Shown here in pieces: positions 48,801-61,638 of a DNA stretch of 64,000 nucleotides (positions are counted from its first letter, which is position 1; each line of letters starts with the position of its first letter). Made by a program: the position numbers and the translations under genes. Below the pieces are notes generated by a model. It had not been told where the DNA came from, ran no database searches, and saw nothing but the letters and a program-made list of their open reading frames with translations. Source of the stretch: Neospora caninum Liverpool (taxonomy: Eukaryota; Apicomplexa; Conoidasida; Eucoccidiorida; Sarcocystidae); NCBI RefSeq assembly GCF_000208865.1, contig NC_018393.1, forward strand, positions 3,242,714-3,306,713, in the 5' to 3' direction.

Positions 48801-50267
48801 TGGTGCTTTATTTTTTGCCACAGGCAGTGCACTTCAGGTGTCTCTACGCCTTCCGCCGGAGTTGCGTGGCTTCGAAGTGCGAGAAAACCGGTTTTCGTGA
48901 AAATTCGTGGGCTTGTGACTACCCAAGTTGCTTTCTTTCCGAGTATCTTGCATTTTCGAGACTCACCGCAGTAGAAACTCGCTCAAGCTCGTGGCCGCCC
49001 GGCGCCTCCCAGCCTCCCCTCTGCATGTCAATCGTCACCATGATGATCGAGACAGAGGACAAGACGAGAAAAGAGTGACACCAGTGAAGCGAAAGGGTGG
49101 CAGCAAGAAGAGGAGCAAGAGAAGCGGCAGACTCGGAAGGACAGGAGTGGGAGCACCGGGGCGGGATTGGCCGAGAGACGGGATTGTTTTGGAAGACAAT
49201 AGAGAAGGCAGGAAAGTGATAGCTTCGGAAATGTACGGGAGGAGAGAGTGAGAGATAAAAGGAAGGAGGCTTTGGGGGGAGGGTTCGTAAGGCTTTAGAG
49301 ATCGCCTTGGCCTGGGGACGCACGAGCCTCTCCCACTCTAAAGGAGACGCGATGGAGCCTCGTTTTCAGTGGCGACTGCCTGAAAGGAAGAGCATGGCTG
49401 AGAATCTGTGACGGGGACCTCATTCTCCGATTATTCACTTTTGTCTTTCCTTCCGCTGTCTCCGCTTCTCCGTCTGCTGGTCTTGTTTTTGCCGCCTTGC
49501 TGGTCGGCGCGCGCCTTCCGGGGCTGGGCTCGGAGTTGAGGGTACCCACTTTGCTGCGGCTGCTTTCGACTCAGAGAGAGAAACAAGAAGAGAAGGACTA
49601 CCCTGAGAAGCGAAAGAAGCAGGGAGACCGAAAGAGGAAGAACGAAGAGTGTGGAGAGGAACAGGCAGACGAAGGCGCCGTGGAGAGGGAAAACGGAGAA
49701 CGAGGCGAGACATGTTAACGCTTCTCGTACCACGGAGAACCCGCCTGTCACTTCTGGAAGCTCCTTGCCCAGCCGAGCGACGACACATTTGCGGAGAGGA
49801 TGCGCTGGAGCATGTTCAAGCCTTTCCGCGAGTCTTGTGTGTCCTGGACAATCGGCTGAAAAGAGCGAAAGGCCACCCTCTCCACAGAAAGCGCGTGCGG
49901 AAACTTTCGGTTAACTTCTTCCTTTTTCCACTTTCGGGGGGGACGGCGGCTTTAGCATCGACCGCTCGCCTTGTTTGTCTTTGTTTTCGCGTTTAAGTCT
50001 CCCACTTTTCTTCCCCTCTCGGCTCTGTCTTTCGTTTTGGTCTCCGCTGGCTTTCTCCGGAGTGTGGGTGCTTTGCTCTCTCTCGTATGCCGGCCTCGCC
50101 CCTTTGTATCTGAAGGCTCGTTTCTGTCATCTCTGTCTCCGTCTCGCTCCCCCGTTCTTCGCCTCTGGTGCGGTGCTCCGGTCGGTCGCGCGTTCAACGT
50201 GCGCCTCGTGCCCGGCGTGTTGTCCCGCCGCCCTTTCTCTCGGCTTCTTTTCCACCAGCAAAACGCG
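45840..50267. other. divergent spacer between MIC2 and the cullin gene
   Basis: MIC2 reads left and the cullin reads right, so both promoters lie here. GAGACG motifs cluster near MIC2. The rest shows only short, mostly GTG- or TTG-opened frames. A pyrimidine-rich stretch before 50268 is probably the cullin leader. Confidence 0.5.
45903..46169. promoter_or_regulatory. cluster of GAGACG motifs upstream of MIC2
   Basis: GAGACG-type elements (consensus WGAGACG reported for T. gondii promoters) occur at 45921-45927 and 46163-46169 on the plus strand and at 46079-46085 on the minus strand, with a weaker CGAGACG at 45902-45908. All lie 60-330 bp upstream of the MIC2 start codon. Function is inferred from position and motif only. 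Confidence 0.5.
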
Positions 50268-51956
50268 ATGCGGTCGGTCGCGCCCTCGCCCGGCAACGCA
50301 CGCCCTCTGGGAGGCTCTGCCGCCTCCCTCGCTGGCGCGGCTTCCTTCGGGTCCAGCTCCGATTTCGGGCTTTTTGGGCACAAAGCGATGACGGGCGATG
50401 AAGTCACGCGGCGCTGGGAATTTCTCCGCGCAGCCTTTAACCACATCTTCGCTCACGAGGCGGGTACACTCAGCTACGAGGAAGTCTATCGGTGAGGCGT
50501 TTCTGTCCGAAAGCGCTCATCTTCCATGCCACAGCAGAAGCACCTCTCCGCTTTTGGACACCGCCTCTGCATGCACATAGAAGGTGACTGCATGCATGTG
50601 TAGGCCTGTGTAGGTGGGGAAGCCTCGACTTATGTGGCTGCTGCTGAAGAGCACCGAAGCGAGCTACAGATACATATATAGATGCGAATACAAATTGCAC
50701 CTGTGTAGCTGTATATGGAAAGCTCAGTGTGTATGCCAGAGGTGACGTTTTTGACGGCTCATCGTTGTTTGTCTCGTCTTTAGATACGCGTACTTGCTGG
50801 TGATAAACAAGAAAGGCCGCCTTCTGTACGACGGGACGCGACAGTGCATTGATGCGCACCTGGGGCTCGTGGCGACGGAGATTGCAGAGCAGGAGAACGA
50901 GGATCTGTTCCTCGTGGCGCTGCTGGAGAAGTGGAGAGATCATCGCGTTAACATGCAAATGATCAAAGACGTTCTCCTCTACTTGGACAAGTGAGCTGAG
51001 AGGCGACACGGCGAACGAAGGCGAGCAAAGCCGAAGAAGAACAGAGAGAAGAACTCCGCGCCGAGACACTTGCCAAGGCCACGGACCGTGAAAAAAACAG
51101 ACTCGGATGAAGGGAACGTTTCTGCGCGTCGAAAGGGAAAGAGAACAAGGAAAAGGGGGAAGAGAAGACAGCGGCGGGTCGCCATCTCTACACGCGGCGG
51201 CTGTTTCACGCCGCAGTGTCTATTCGCTGCGAACGCGTCTCTCTCTATCTCTTTCTGCCTGTCTCTTTCTCTGTGTCCTTCTCTCTCCTGCGTTCCCTCC
51301 TCTTTCTGTGGCTTTCTGTGTCTTCCTCTGCTTGCTGCGAAGACGTGCGTCTCTTCGCGTGTCTCTCTCGCGCATCTTCTCTCTTTAGGCATTACGTGGA
51401 GATGCACCACTTGACGCCGTCCTTCTCGATGGGGATGAACCTGTTTTGCTCAACGGTTCTTCAACATCCGAGCATTCAACTGCGTTTTCGGCATTTGCTC
51501 ATCGACAAAATCCGCAGGGAGAGAGAGGTGAGTCGGGGGGACGACCGGGCTCTCACCTGCATTTCAAAATTCTCCACGGTATTCAAACGGTGGACCACAC
51601 CAACCTGTGTACATATCACGTATTCATATATATATATATATATCTTTATATATATAAATATATACGTTTATCTATAGTTGCACCTATATAGTTTCCTACT
51701 TCTATGTATATACATCTATAGACTGCTGTATACGTGAGATGGAGGTACCTAGAAGAAACGGCAAAGACGACGGAGTCGCACGAGTTTTTTCACGTCTCGT
51801 GCATCTCTGTCTAATTCACCCCACTCCAATATGATATATATATATATATATGCAAACGTTTGTCTTCATTTATCTCTTTACACGTCTATCTGGTGTCTAC
51901 ATGTAAACACAAATGTACGGATATCGACAGTTATAGCCGTACATTTATATTTACGT

Positions 51957-51989
<33 letters not shown>

Positions 51990-54114
51990 GATGCGTGCGC
52001 ACCTATACGTGGATTTTGCCGTATAAATACACAAGCATACAAAGGCGCATCGGTTTGAAGGTGACTTTGTTATTTTTATCCAGGGACAGCAGATTGATCG
52101 GATGGTGATGCGGGAGGCGATTTCGATGCTTTCGCAGTTGCGACTGCATGTGCATCGACAAGTGTACACGGAGGAGTTTGAGACGCCATTCCTGGCTGCA
52201 ACTCGCGAGTTTTATGTTCGCGAGGCTGCGGAGTACATCGTGTACAATTCCTCGCCCGAGTATCTCCTAAAGGTAAACAGCCGAAACACCCTCGACGGCG
52301 TGCCGGAGGCCCCAGCGCGTTCTTCGGGAGTCTTACGTTCGCGCCGTTGAAAGGCTGCCTAAACGCACACACAGAGACGAGTCTTGGCTTCCGAAAGGCC
52401 ACAGGCACGGCACGCAATTCCACGCAGTCATTCATGTGTCTTCACACATCTCTTTGTCGGAAACATGCACGTGCATGCAAAACATATATATATATATATA
52501 TGTATACGTATATTTCCATGAATATATATATATATATATGTCTTCCGTTTTTGTGTACAAATCTGGCCGGTTTTTTTTCTCGCGCAGTTCAGAGAGGCTG
52601 GTTTTTGTACACGACGTTCTTGAGGCAGTTCTGTTCTTTGGTTTGCCTTGTCAGGCTGAGAATCGAATTCGCGAGGAAGCACAGCGCGTCGAAGACTACC
52701 TCGATCCTGAGACGGCAACGCCGCTGCGAGCTCTGATGGAGGAAGTTTGGCTCGGCCAGCACTTCAAGACTCTCGTATATAATCCGAATTCGGGTTGTGC
52801 GCATTTGTTTCAAGCCGACAAACTCGCAGATCTCGCGCGCATGCATCGGCTTTTCTCGACCGTCCCGGGAGCTCTCGAGGAAGTCCGTCAGGTCATGAAG
52901 GACTGCATCACCAAATACGGTACGTTTTCTCCTTTTCCTTGTTCTTGCATGTTATGTGTCTTCCTTTTGGTGCCTCCGCGCAGCTGCAGTTTCTTCCGTG
53001 TTTCCCCCCCGTGCTTGTCTCTGTTTCTCGCTTTTTCTTGAGCTCGTTCGTCCTTGTTTCCGTCCTCCCTTTTTGCGTCTTCTGTTGTCACGCGGTCTCT
53101 AGAGGGGGAGGGGAATATCGTGCGTCTCTGGCGCCGGTCTCAAAACTTTCTGAGGGTGTCGCGACCGGCTTTTCAGGCGAGTCCATTGTGCGGGATCCCG
53201 AGAAGACGCGAGATCCCGTGACGTTTGTCACAAACTTTCTCGCGCTCAAAGCAAAGTTCGACCAAATCGTCATCCGCGCGTTCGGCGAGAGCAAAGACGC
53301 CTTCGGTGCGCTCGTGGCGGTGAGCGAACGCTAGGGAAAGAGGGAAAAAGAGATGAGAGAAAGAGAGGGAAAGAGAGGAACATATGGAGGCGAGCAGAAA
53401 GAAGGGAGAGAAGGTGAACAGATAGAGGGCGAAAGACAGCAAAAAAACAAATCTGCGGGGTTGGCTGAGAGCCGGCATATCGAGGGCAAGCTGGGGCTGA
53501 TGGTCAGATCGCGTGCTTTGTGTTTTTTCGATTTTTTGCCTCTCGCTACTTTCCGTCTCGCATGTTTCCCGTCTCTGTTTTTAGGCGTTCGAAACCGTCT
53601 TAAATACGGACACACGGGCAGCCCGGTTTCTCTCGCTGTACCTGGATGATTTGTTTCGGAAGAGCCTTCGCGGGCTCTCTGAAGTCGAGGCCGAACAAAA
53701 ACTCGATGAAGTGCTTGTTCTCTTTCGGTACCTGCGTGACAAGGATATCTTCGAGGCCATGTACAAACAGGTAAGAAGCCTCGAGACTTTGAAAAGTGCA
53801 ACACAGATTACGCCTCCACACTGCGCGGCCTCAATCGGCTTTTTGAGGCAGACGCAGCTGGTCTTGTCATGGGACATCGTTTTCCTCTCGCGCAACGGTT
53901 GGTGCTCCTGTATCTCTGTCCACGTATGAAGGTACAGAGTGAGAGCGCAGTGTACATACACCCGCGTCATGCTCGCGGTCTACCTTCGGGGGAATGCGTA
54001 CGCGCAGGAACCTGTCTGTCAATGCGCCGATCTGTGCATTTGCGTCGCCTTGCATGACCGTATAGAGACATATAGATGCACAGATATGTCTAGATAGACG
54101 CTTGTAGATAAATG

Positions 54115-54150
<36 letters not shown>

Positions 54151-55091
54151 TATGCATGTAGATCTACATGTATGCGCATGTATGCATACGCCTGCCTACG
54201 TTATTTACAAGCAGAACGGACATGCATTTGCTTGAGTGTACCGATGCGACGATTATAATCGCGACAAAGTTGCGTTTGGATGCTCTCGAGTGCCAGGCCA
54301 CCAGAGTCATTCTTTCCGTGATTCCGGACAGGGCCCGCGTTGCACGAAGTTTGCAGATCTCGCGACGGAGACGTTTTCCAGGGAAGAATATTCTCCCTGA
54401 AAACTTTGGACGCGCTCCCCTCCTGTCTGAATTTCGTTCAGCACCTCGCGCGCCGCTTGCTGGGGGGTCGTTCCGCATCTGAAGAAGAGGAGAAGAAGAT
54501 GATCGTAAAACTGAAGGCTGAATGCGGTCCGTCCACACGCAGACTCTCTGTGGAGGAACAGCCTTTTTCCTATCTGTCATCACCGGCAGTTTTGTCGCGT
54601 GATTTCTTCTTGTCTGTCGACATCCACACTCCTTCTTTTCTTTTTTGTTATAACACAATGATATTTACACAGTGCAACCCTGCAGACACGCACTCCGTTT
54701 CTTCCTATCCTCCCTTCCTGTCTCCATTCGCTTTCTCGTCATTCTCTCGGCTCTTCTTCTTTCTTTTCCCTCTTGCCGTATCGAGCCTCCGAGCACCCTG
54801 CTGTTTCCTTTCTCTGGTTGTCCCGACTCTTCTGTCTCCAGGCGCAGAGACAAGCGATGTCAGTGTCCCGTTTTCTCGTTCTGTCCCCGTGCTCAGGCCA
54901 ACAGTACACGTCGAAGCTCGAGGGCATGTACCGAGACATGCAGGCGTCGGACGACATCATGCGGCAGTACCACGCTAGAGATGAAGATCTGCATAGGCAA
55001 GATATACCACTTCTATATATGTATATATATTCAGATGTATACATATACATATATATACATCTTTTCCTTTTTACGTATTCACATATCTGCT

Positions 55092-55122
<31 letters not shown>

Positions 55123-56672
55123 TTGAGCATGTATACTTATATATATACATATCTATACATGTTTTCTATGCACAAATATACAAATGCATGTATATATATA
55201 TATATATATATAGGCGTGCGTATGAACTTTGGGTTATTGTGTTTGTTTCTTGGGTCTGTTCCCGGGGTTTCTCTCGTTATGCCAAGGCGAGAGGGTAAAT
55301 CGGCCTTGTCTTCGCCGTTGTGTCGTGCTTGTCTCTTTCCCTTCAGAGAGGCTGCTCGACCCTTCTCTCTCTTGGATATCCGTTTCCAGCAACTGGGCCG
55401 TGGTCTCGCCTCCGCGTCTAGCGATGTTGCCTCGTCTTCCGACCTACCTCCAGACGGTGCCAACCTCGCATCCGAGCCTAACGCGAGTTGCAACTCCGAA
55501 TCCTCTTCCTCTTCTTCCCTTTCCTCTTCCTCTTCTTCCTCTTCTTCCCTTTCCTCTTCCTCTTCTTCCTCTTCTTCCCTTTCCTCTTCCTCGTCTTCCT
55601 CTTCTTCCGCTTCTTCTTCCCCCTCCTCTGCTTCGTTTCGGGGCTGCGAGGCGCCTTCACGGAGGCCCGAAGATCTTGAGTTTTCGGTTCGCGTGATTAC
55701 GCAGGGGACCTGGCCGGTGGATCCGCAAACGCTCATTGCGGAGCCTGAGCTGTTGCCAGGTGTCCTTGCGCGCGAGGCGAAGACATTCGAGACTTTCTAT
55801 TTGGGACACCACAACGGCCGAGTGCTGAAGTGGAACCTCGGGCTGGTACAGCGCAGACGCAGAAACATGGCCGGAGAAAAAAGCAAACCAAAAAGGGATG
55901 CACCGGAGACGAGAGGAAAGAGAGAACACAGCGGAAAGAGACCGGGAGAGGGAGACAAAAGAGGAAGAAAAAAAAGACGGGCAGAGTGAACGAGGCGCGG
56001 GAGAAAGGAGGCAGGCAGAGACCGTTAGAGGGTCGGGACTGCGCGTGTGTTGCAGAGTTCAGGAAACGAAGTTGCACTTGTCGAGGAGGCGCCTCGAACT
56101 TAATCGATGTGGAAGAACGTTTTCATGTCGTAGGAGACTGAACCGCTCCACTGTCTGCGTTTTGTGGAATCCCCGTGGGACGGTGCACAACAATCACAAA
56201 GTTGGATCTCTGTATCTCGCCGTTCACGGTCGCGAGTCGCTGTCTTTGTCGTCTTCTCCTGGTCCTTGTAAGGCCTGTGTTTTCGTCTTCTCTTTTCTTG
56301 GCGTTCCAGGGAAAGGCGACTGTCCGGGGACTCCTGCGCCACAGTCGGCACGATTTCGAGTGTACAACGCTGCAGATGATTTTCCTCCTGGCCTTCAACT
56401 TCCTCCCTCCAGCGCCCGTCTCTGTCCGTGACCTTCTCGAACCTTTTTTCGCCGTCTCTTCAACGCTGTCGCTCGCCGAGCTAAAAAGGCAACTCATCAG
56501 CCTAACCACTCCCCGGTGCAAGTGCGCGCCAGAACAACCCGAGGGGCACCTCTCCACATCCACATGCTTATACATATGCATACACGTATACATGCATACA
56601 CGTATACATGTATACATGTATATATCCATATATGCATATATAGCGGTGTGTGTATATATATCTCTCTGTCAG

Positions 56673-56741
<69 letters not shown>

Positions 56742-58595
56742 ATATATATATATATATGTATATGCATATATTTACACGTGTGTATCACAAAAACTGTGTA
56801 GGTGAACATATGTGTACTCACAGTGCATGTGTCTCGGCTTCTGTACATGCATGTCTCCTTTCCGTATCTCTCCATTCCTATCGACATATATGTATAACTA
56901 CGGTTTCACTGTTGCGCCAATGCGCCCTTGCATCTCTCTCTAGCTAGCTGTGTTAACTTCCGGAATTGTCTGCATTTCTTCCCTCGAGCTTTCTCTCTCC
57001 AACCCATAGATACATATATATATTTATATATACGTATCTTCATATTTGTGTCTGTATTCATATATGCATATGTGTGTTCATGGTGGACGAAGCGTGACGC
57101 TCGAGAAGGTGGGCGTGTGTGTTGATCTGTTGCGCGTTTTTTGTCTCGGGTGCTTTGTTTTCAAGAATTCTGCTTCGAACGTCCCCTGGGGACTCTTCGA
57201 ATGCGCCAGAACTGAAGGACACGGACTCTCTGACGGTTCGTCTCTTTTTTCCTTGAGCCGAAACGCAGCAAATAACCAGAAGCGAGAAGGCGAGGCGGAA
57301 ACTCCTGAGACCTATGTGTCTTACGCCCTTTCCTCAACCTGTGACCTGTCGCATGCGTCTCCCTGTCGACAATTTACAAACACCAAGCACGGAAGCGTAT
57401 ATGTCTATATTTGCAGACTTGGGTATCTAGACTGTATAGATGTCTCGGTGTATCTGTGTGCATACCGAAGCAGGAGAGTGCATGTGTGGTTTCGTGGGAC
57501 CGTGTGTCGTGTGCGTCTTCCGTGGGCCGTGCGGGTTGTGTCGCGTTATGCAGCATCTCTCGTTTCCCTTTTGGCGAGGCTATGTGTCGCCTGGGGGTTT
57601 TCTCGGTTTGCTGTTCCAGGTGAATCTCGACTACACGAACAAACTGCGTCGCGTGCGAGTGCCCCTAATTGCCGTCTCGGCGACGGCGGGGAGTGGCGAG
57701 GCCGGAGACGGGTGGCCGACGCCGCACGTGGAGGTCCAGGCCGGTGCAGACGTCCCCTCGAGCGTCGAGCAAGATCGGAACTATTTGTAGGCGACGCAGC
57801 GTGCGAAGGCGCACAGAGCTTGTGTTGCCTGAGGAGGGTCGCCGCATGCGTTTCGAGCCGTCGTTCCTCCTCTCGCATCTGGTGCCTCTTTGTTTTTCCG
57901 AGCCTTCTGGCTCTTTGTGGCGCGCCGGCCGACCCCTCGAGGAGGACGGTCTTTTTCGCGGTTGTGCACTCCGCGAGGCCTTTCTTTGCCTTCCGTCGTG
58001 AGGGGATGTTTACGTTGGACGCTGAAGAAGCGCCAGCTTCCGCGGTTGTGTTTGGCGTCTCGGTCTTTTTCTGGCCCCCACACGTTTCGCGTCTCCGCGC
58101 CTTTTCCGCTGTTCAGGGTCGAGGCGGCCGTCGTGCGGGTGATGAAGACGCGAAGGCGGCTGGGCCACAACGATTTGCTCGTTGAAGTCACGCGCCATTT
58201 GGCGCCGCGTTTCCGGCCCTCGCCAGCTTTGATCAAGCGACGAATTGAGAAGCTGATCGAACGAGAATTCCTCGAAAGGGATGTCGCTGACAGGTGCGTT
58301 TCCCCCCTGCAAGGCGGTCGGTGTATTTCGACGTATTTTTCGCGAATACGTGGAGAGAGAGGGGGCTAGCCGCTGCCCCGAGCCGAACACGCCGGTGGAC
58401 GCTTTCAATCTTCATAGGCAGCAGGAGACACGTGCAACAGTACCCGCCGGGAACTTTGCTTCGTTCGTCGGTGCAAATTCGTCTCCATCGATACCTGTTT
58501 CACAATCCACACCTAAATGTATTTATACACACATTCATATACATATATATATGTATATATATGTATATATATATATATGTATATATATATATGTT

Positions 58596-58635
<40 letters not shown>

Positions 58636-58884
58636 TGTATATATATGTATATATGTATATATGCTTGGATCGGTCTGTGGTGTCTCCTTGTGTGTAACGT
58701 AACGTGAATTTGTGTGTAGTGAAGTTTTGTGCGGTTGTGTTGCTTTCGTTCAAATCCGCATACCTGATCTGAATGAAAGGAAAGAGGTGTGCTGGAAGTA
58801 GAGATTGGTCGAATCACAAGTGAGCGTTGTCTTTTTGTTGTGACGGGTTGTTCGTGCAGGAGAATGTACAACTACCTTGCCTAG
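50268..58884 (+). CDS. CUL3: cullin, CUL3 type
   Basis: Fifteen exons: 50268-50491, 50784-50990, 51389-51527, 52084-52272, 52655-52919, 53177-53319, 53585-53770, 54442-54526, 54897-54996, 55347-55845, 56310-56515, 57166-57235, 57620-57786, 58117-58293, 58860-58884; 893 residues. Cullins are scaffolds of RING ubiquitin ligases; CUL3 pairs BTB adaptors with RBX1. N-terminal helices match CUL3 best ([49 protein letters not shown]). The cullin homology region has [32 protein letters not shown] and [12 protein letters not shown]. The winged-helix end has [20 protein letters not shown], with the neddylation Lys at 837, then [17 protein letters not shown] and MYNYLA at the C-terminus. A poly-Ser insert (about residues 565-610) lies in exon 10. 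Intron 9 appears to be GC-AG. Exons 11 and 12 are the least like other cullins. Introns are full of AT microsatellites. Confidence 0.9.
51627..51985 (+). repeat. AT microsatellites in CUL3 intron 3
   Basis: Three TA dinucleotide tracts, near 51627-51665, 51832-51850 and 51957-51981. Confidence 0.85.
54115..54153 (+). repeat. AT microsatellite in CUL3 intron 7
   Basis: TA dinucleotide run, interrupted once by GTA. Confidence 0.9.
54997..54998 (+). other. non-canonical GC splice donor
   Basis: After the in-phase end of exon 9 the sequence is AG|GCAAGA, the usual context of rare GC-AG introns; the acceptor is CCCTTCAG at 55346. A weaker GT donor in the same phase exists at 54967 (CA|GTACCA), which would shorten the exon by ten codons. 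Confidence 0.55.
55007..55212 (+). repeat. long TA-rich microsatellite in CUL3 intron 9
   Basis: About 200 bp dominated by TA and TATG units, just inside the probable GC-AG intron. Confidence 0.85.
55500..55620 (+). repeat. coding TCTTCC repeat encoding poly-Ser in CUL3
   Basis: Hexamer-like TCTTCC units form a 30-bp higher-order repeat (CCCTTTCC landmarks at 55518, 55548 and 55578), translated as three blocks of Leu followed by nine Ser. Confidence 0.93.
56673..56757 (+). repeat. (TCTA)n then (TA)n microsatellite in CUL3 intron 11
   Basis: About 17 perfect TCTA units pass into a TA run. Likely to vary in length between strains. Confidence 0.95.
58525..58660 (+). repeat. TA/TATG microsatellite in CUL3 intron 14
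   Basis: About 135 bp of TA dinucleotides with regular ATG interruptions. Confidence 0.9.
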
Positions 58885-61638
58885 GGCTCTCGCTATCTCA
58901 TCGCTTCTGTTCTGAAGCTGGAGAAGCGACTTTTGAGTCCAATTCCTGGTTGGCATGTTTCCCCGATTTAGCTTCGTGGCCTTCCGGGCCGATCTGTTTC
59001 TTCCTCTTCTCATCTGCTCTCGCCGAGACGAACTCGTCTGTTGCCTTTCATCAGGCATCGCATGCCATCTCAAAAATCTTTCTTGCGCGGCTGTTGAAAT
59101 TCAGTTTTTGATTCCGGGCGCGAAAGCGGAGGGGGAAAACGGGCGCTGGAGCAGTAGATCATTTTCGGTGTTTGTTCTGGCAAGATTCAGGGAAAGGCGT
59201 CTTTCCTTTCTTCGACAGACTGCGTGAAGACTTCGTTCCTAATTGCGCTGACTGTGCCGCATCTGACGGTTGTTCTTTGTCTTCGGAGGTGAAAGGAAAC
59301 ACCAGGCGGAAACGCGGCGGGAGATCCACTTTTAAAAACGTTTCCTCCAATGTCTCTTTCATTGCTCCCTCTGTCAACGAATAGACTCAAAAAAGTGCAC
59401 ACCTTTGGAAAAAGATACTTATCATCTGTGTATATATATGTGCACTCCTTACTTGTATAGGCATGCATATATTTATTTTATATATATGTATGCCTACTGG
59501 GCATTCAATATTAACGGGTACCCTTTTAAAGACAGCATGACCTGAATGTCTTCGCGATAAATCTTTTGTCGCTAGACGCTTGCATCCAGAACTGCCGTCG
59601 TTTCCGGAGATCTCCTCTGTTCTTCTTGCCCCTGGCTTCCCCCTTATCAGGCAAAATACCGCCTCGGCTTATATACGAAGACGGCGAGTGGATCAACCTG
59701 GCGAGGGAGGACTCCTAGGGTGCATTTTTTTTAGGTGCTCTCTTGGATCGTTCACCCGAATCCTTCCCGTTCCCTCCATTTCCGTCAGTTTACAGTAGAG
59801 CACTGTTTCACCGGTTACGCGAAACTTGTTAGCGGCTCTTTTTGGGTTGGCGAGAAGAGCTCGCCGATGGCTCTGGGAAATGGAGACGACTCCGCGAGAT
59901 CTGGGAAACTGAAAGAATCTCTATCGCCTGCCTTCGTCGCCTGAGTGTAACTCTAGAAGTTAAGCACGTAGAAAAGGAACAACGCAGTCACACGGTTTTC
60001 CATTGTAGACTGGATAGCTTGTGACCAATCTCTGGCTGGTGAAGGCACGCGTTGCCCATGCCCGAGGGAAGTGTCAAACTTTGGATCTTGCACGTTCTTC
60101 TTCGCAGTAGGCATTAATTTAAAAAGGTGTGACTGCTACATTTCAGGGGCGGATACAGCAGTGGCACGCGAATTAAAGTTACGTGGCGTACAGACAGTTC
60201 ATTTCGACGCCAAAGTGCAGTTTGGAAGCACAAATGGCATTGGCCGTTTGGGCAAGTCAGATAAAATCGGTTTACTTACGTACAGATATGCAGTCATTCA
60301 TGCGTATATTGCAGATCCACTTATCCGTGTCCATGCGATGTAGCGGGGCATCCGACATGGAACCACATCGCGACAAACTGGTACCACTTTCTTAATGTGC
60401 ACTGCGTCGATGGCGCTTCTTCTCGACGGTTGCAAGTCTTTACAAGAGCACCCCAAAGCCATGCTCCTTCTTGAGCCTCTCAAGAGTGCCTTCTGAGCTA
60501 GTGAAGATCGCAGTCCTCGCGTGGGAACTAAATCCCTCACATGTTTGACTTCGTCTCCAGATGGGCATACTTGCGTCCACATATCCATAAATACGTATAT
60601 ATATGTGTATTTTCAGATATGCTTTAGAATTCCGTACACTTGGGTCTGCTCCACTTGTGTTTGTTTCGCCTCACTGTTCGTGTGTGGCTTGGAAATGCCG
60701 AGGGTAGCGTTGACTCGTGCGCGGGAAACAGTGCGGTGTCATGGTATGGAACGCTCCACCGAAGTTTTTGTAAGTGAATGCGCCCTTCGGGTCACAGAGA
60801 ATTCCACGCGCGAAGAACTCACGAGTTCCTTCTCGGTTTCGAGGCGATATACGGCTACATCTCAAACAGCATCGAGAGAAGCCCGACGCGTCACGTTGAT
60901 TGGTGCTAGCTCTGCGCACCCGCGGAGTCCCTGAAAAACAGCACTACGCGTCGAACAGACAACGCGGGAAAAAGCATCGCTTTTCCTCCCTCTCGGATGA
61001 GGGCCAGTCCTGTCAATAAGAGTGATGGCTGAGGAAGACAGGCAGAAACAGTGCGCATTTTCGTTTTGAAAGCGCCGAGAGTCCGTCGCGCGCTTGCGTG
61101 TGTCTTGTTCCCGTCCTGCCTTCCGGGAGTGTGGTGTCTTGTGAGGGTCAAACAGTCGCCACAGAGTTACTCCACATGTGCTTCACTTTCAGCGCTGCAT
61201 TCTTTTCAAGAAATGCGTGGATGCTCTGCAGGAAAACACAGGGATCTTCTCAAGCGAATAGCATTTTCTGGTCTTTGGTTCTCTCAGCATTCGTTGTCCA
61301 CCGCGCCATTGGCTGCTAGCTTCGGCCCGCGAATTCCGTATTTGTGAGAGCTTTGCTCCGGTTTCTCGCCATTGTCTCTTTCAAAAAAGATTGGCCTCCC
61401 GCTTCAAAATTCCTTTTCCAGAAGCGGGAGCGAGGCATCGACCGCGCGTCTAGCCAGTTGCGGAGGGTTGTAGCCCCTCCCTCGGCGGTTTGCCTCCCCG
61501 CTGCCGCTGTGCTCTTCTGGTGTTTCTCTGTGTCTCCCGCGGTAAAATCCGTGTGCCTTGAAAAGGAAAACGTGAGAGTTCGCCAGAGCTACGTTCAGAA
61601 ACCCCTCACATGCGAACACAGTGGACTCCTTCAGGAAA
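58885..61638. other. spacer between cullin and CFAP107-like genes
   Basis: No gene recognised. It has a short TA microsatellite near 59430-59490. The left part should be the cullin 3' UTR; the right part, near 61300-61638, the promoter and leader of the next gene. Confidence 0.45.

Noticed and set aside
48456..48821. 121-codon minus-strand frame
   Set aside because: Starts with GTG, is Arg-rich by composition and has no family features.
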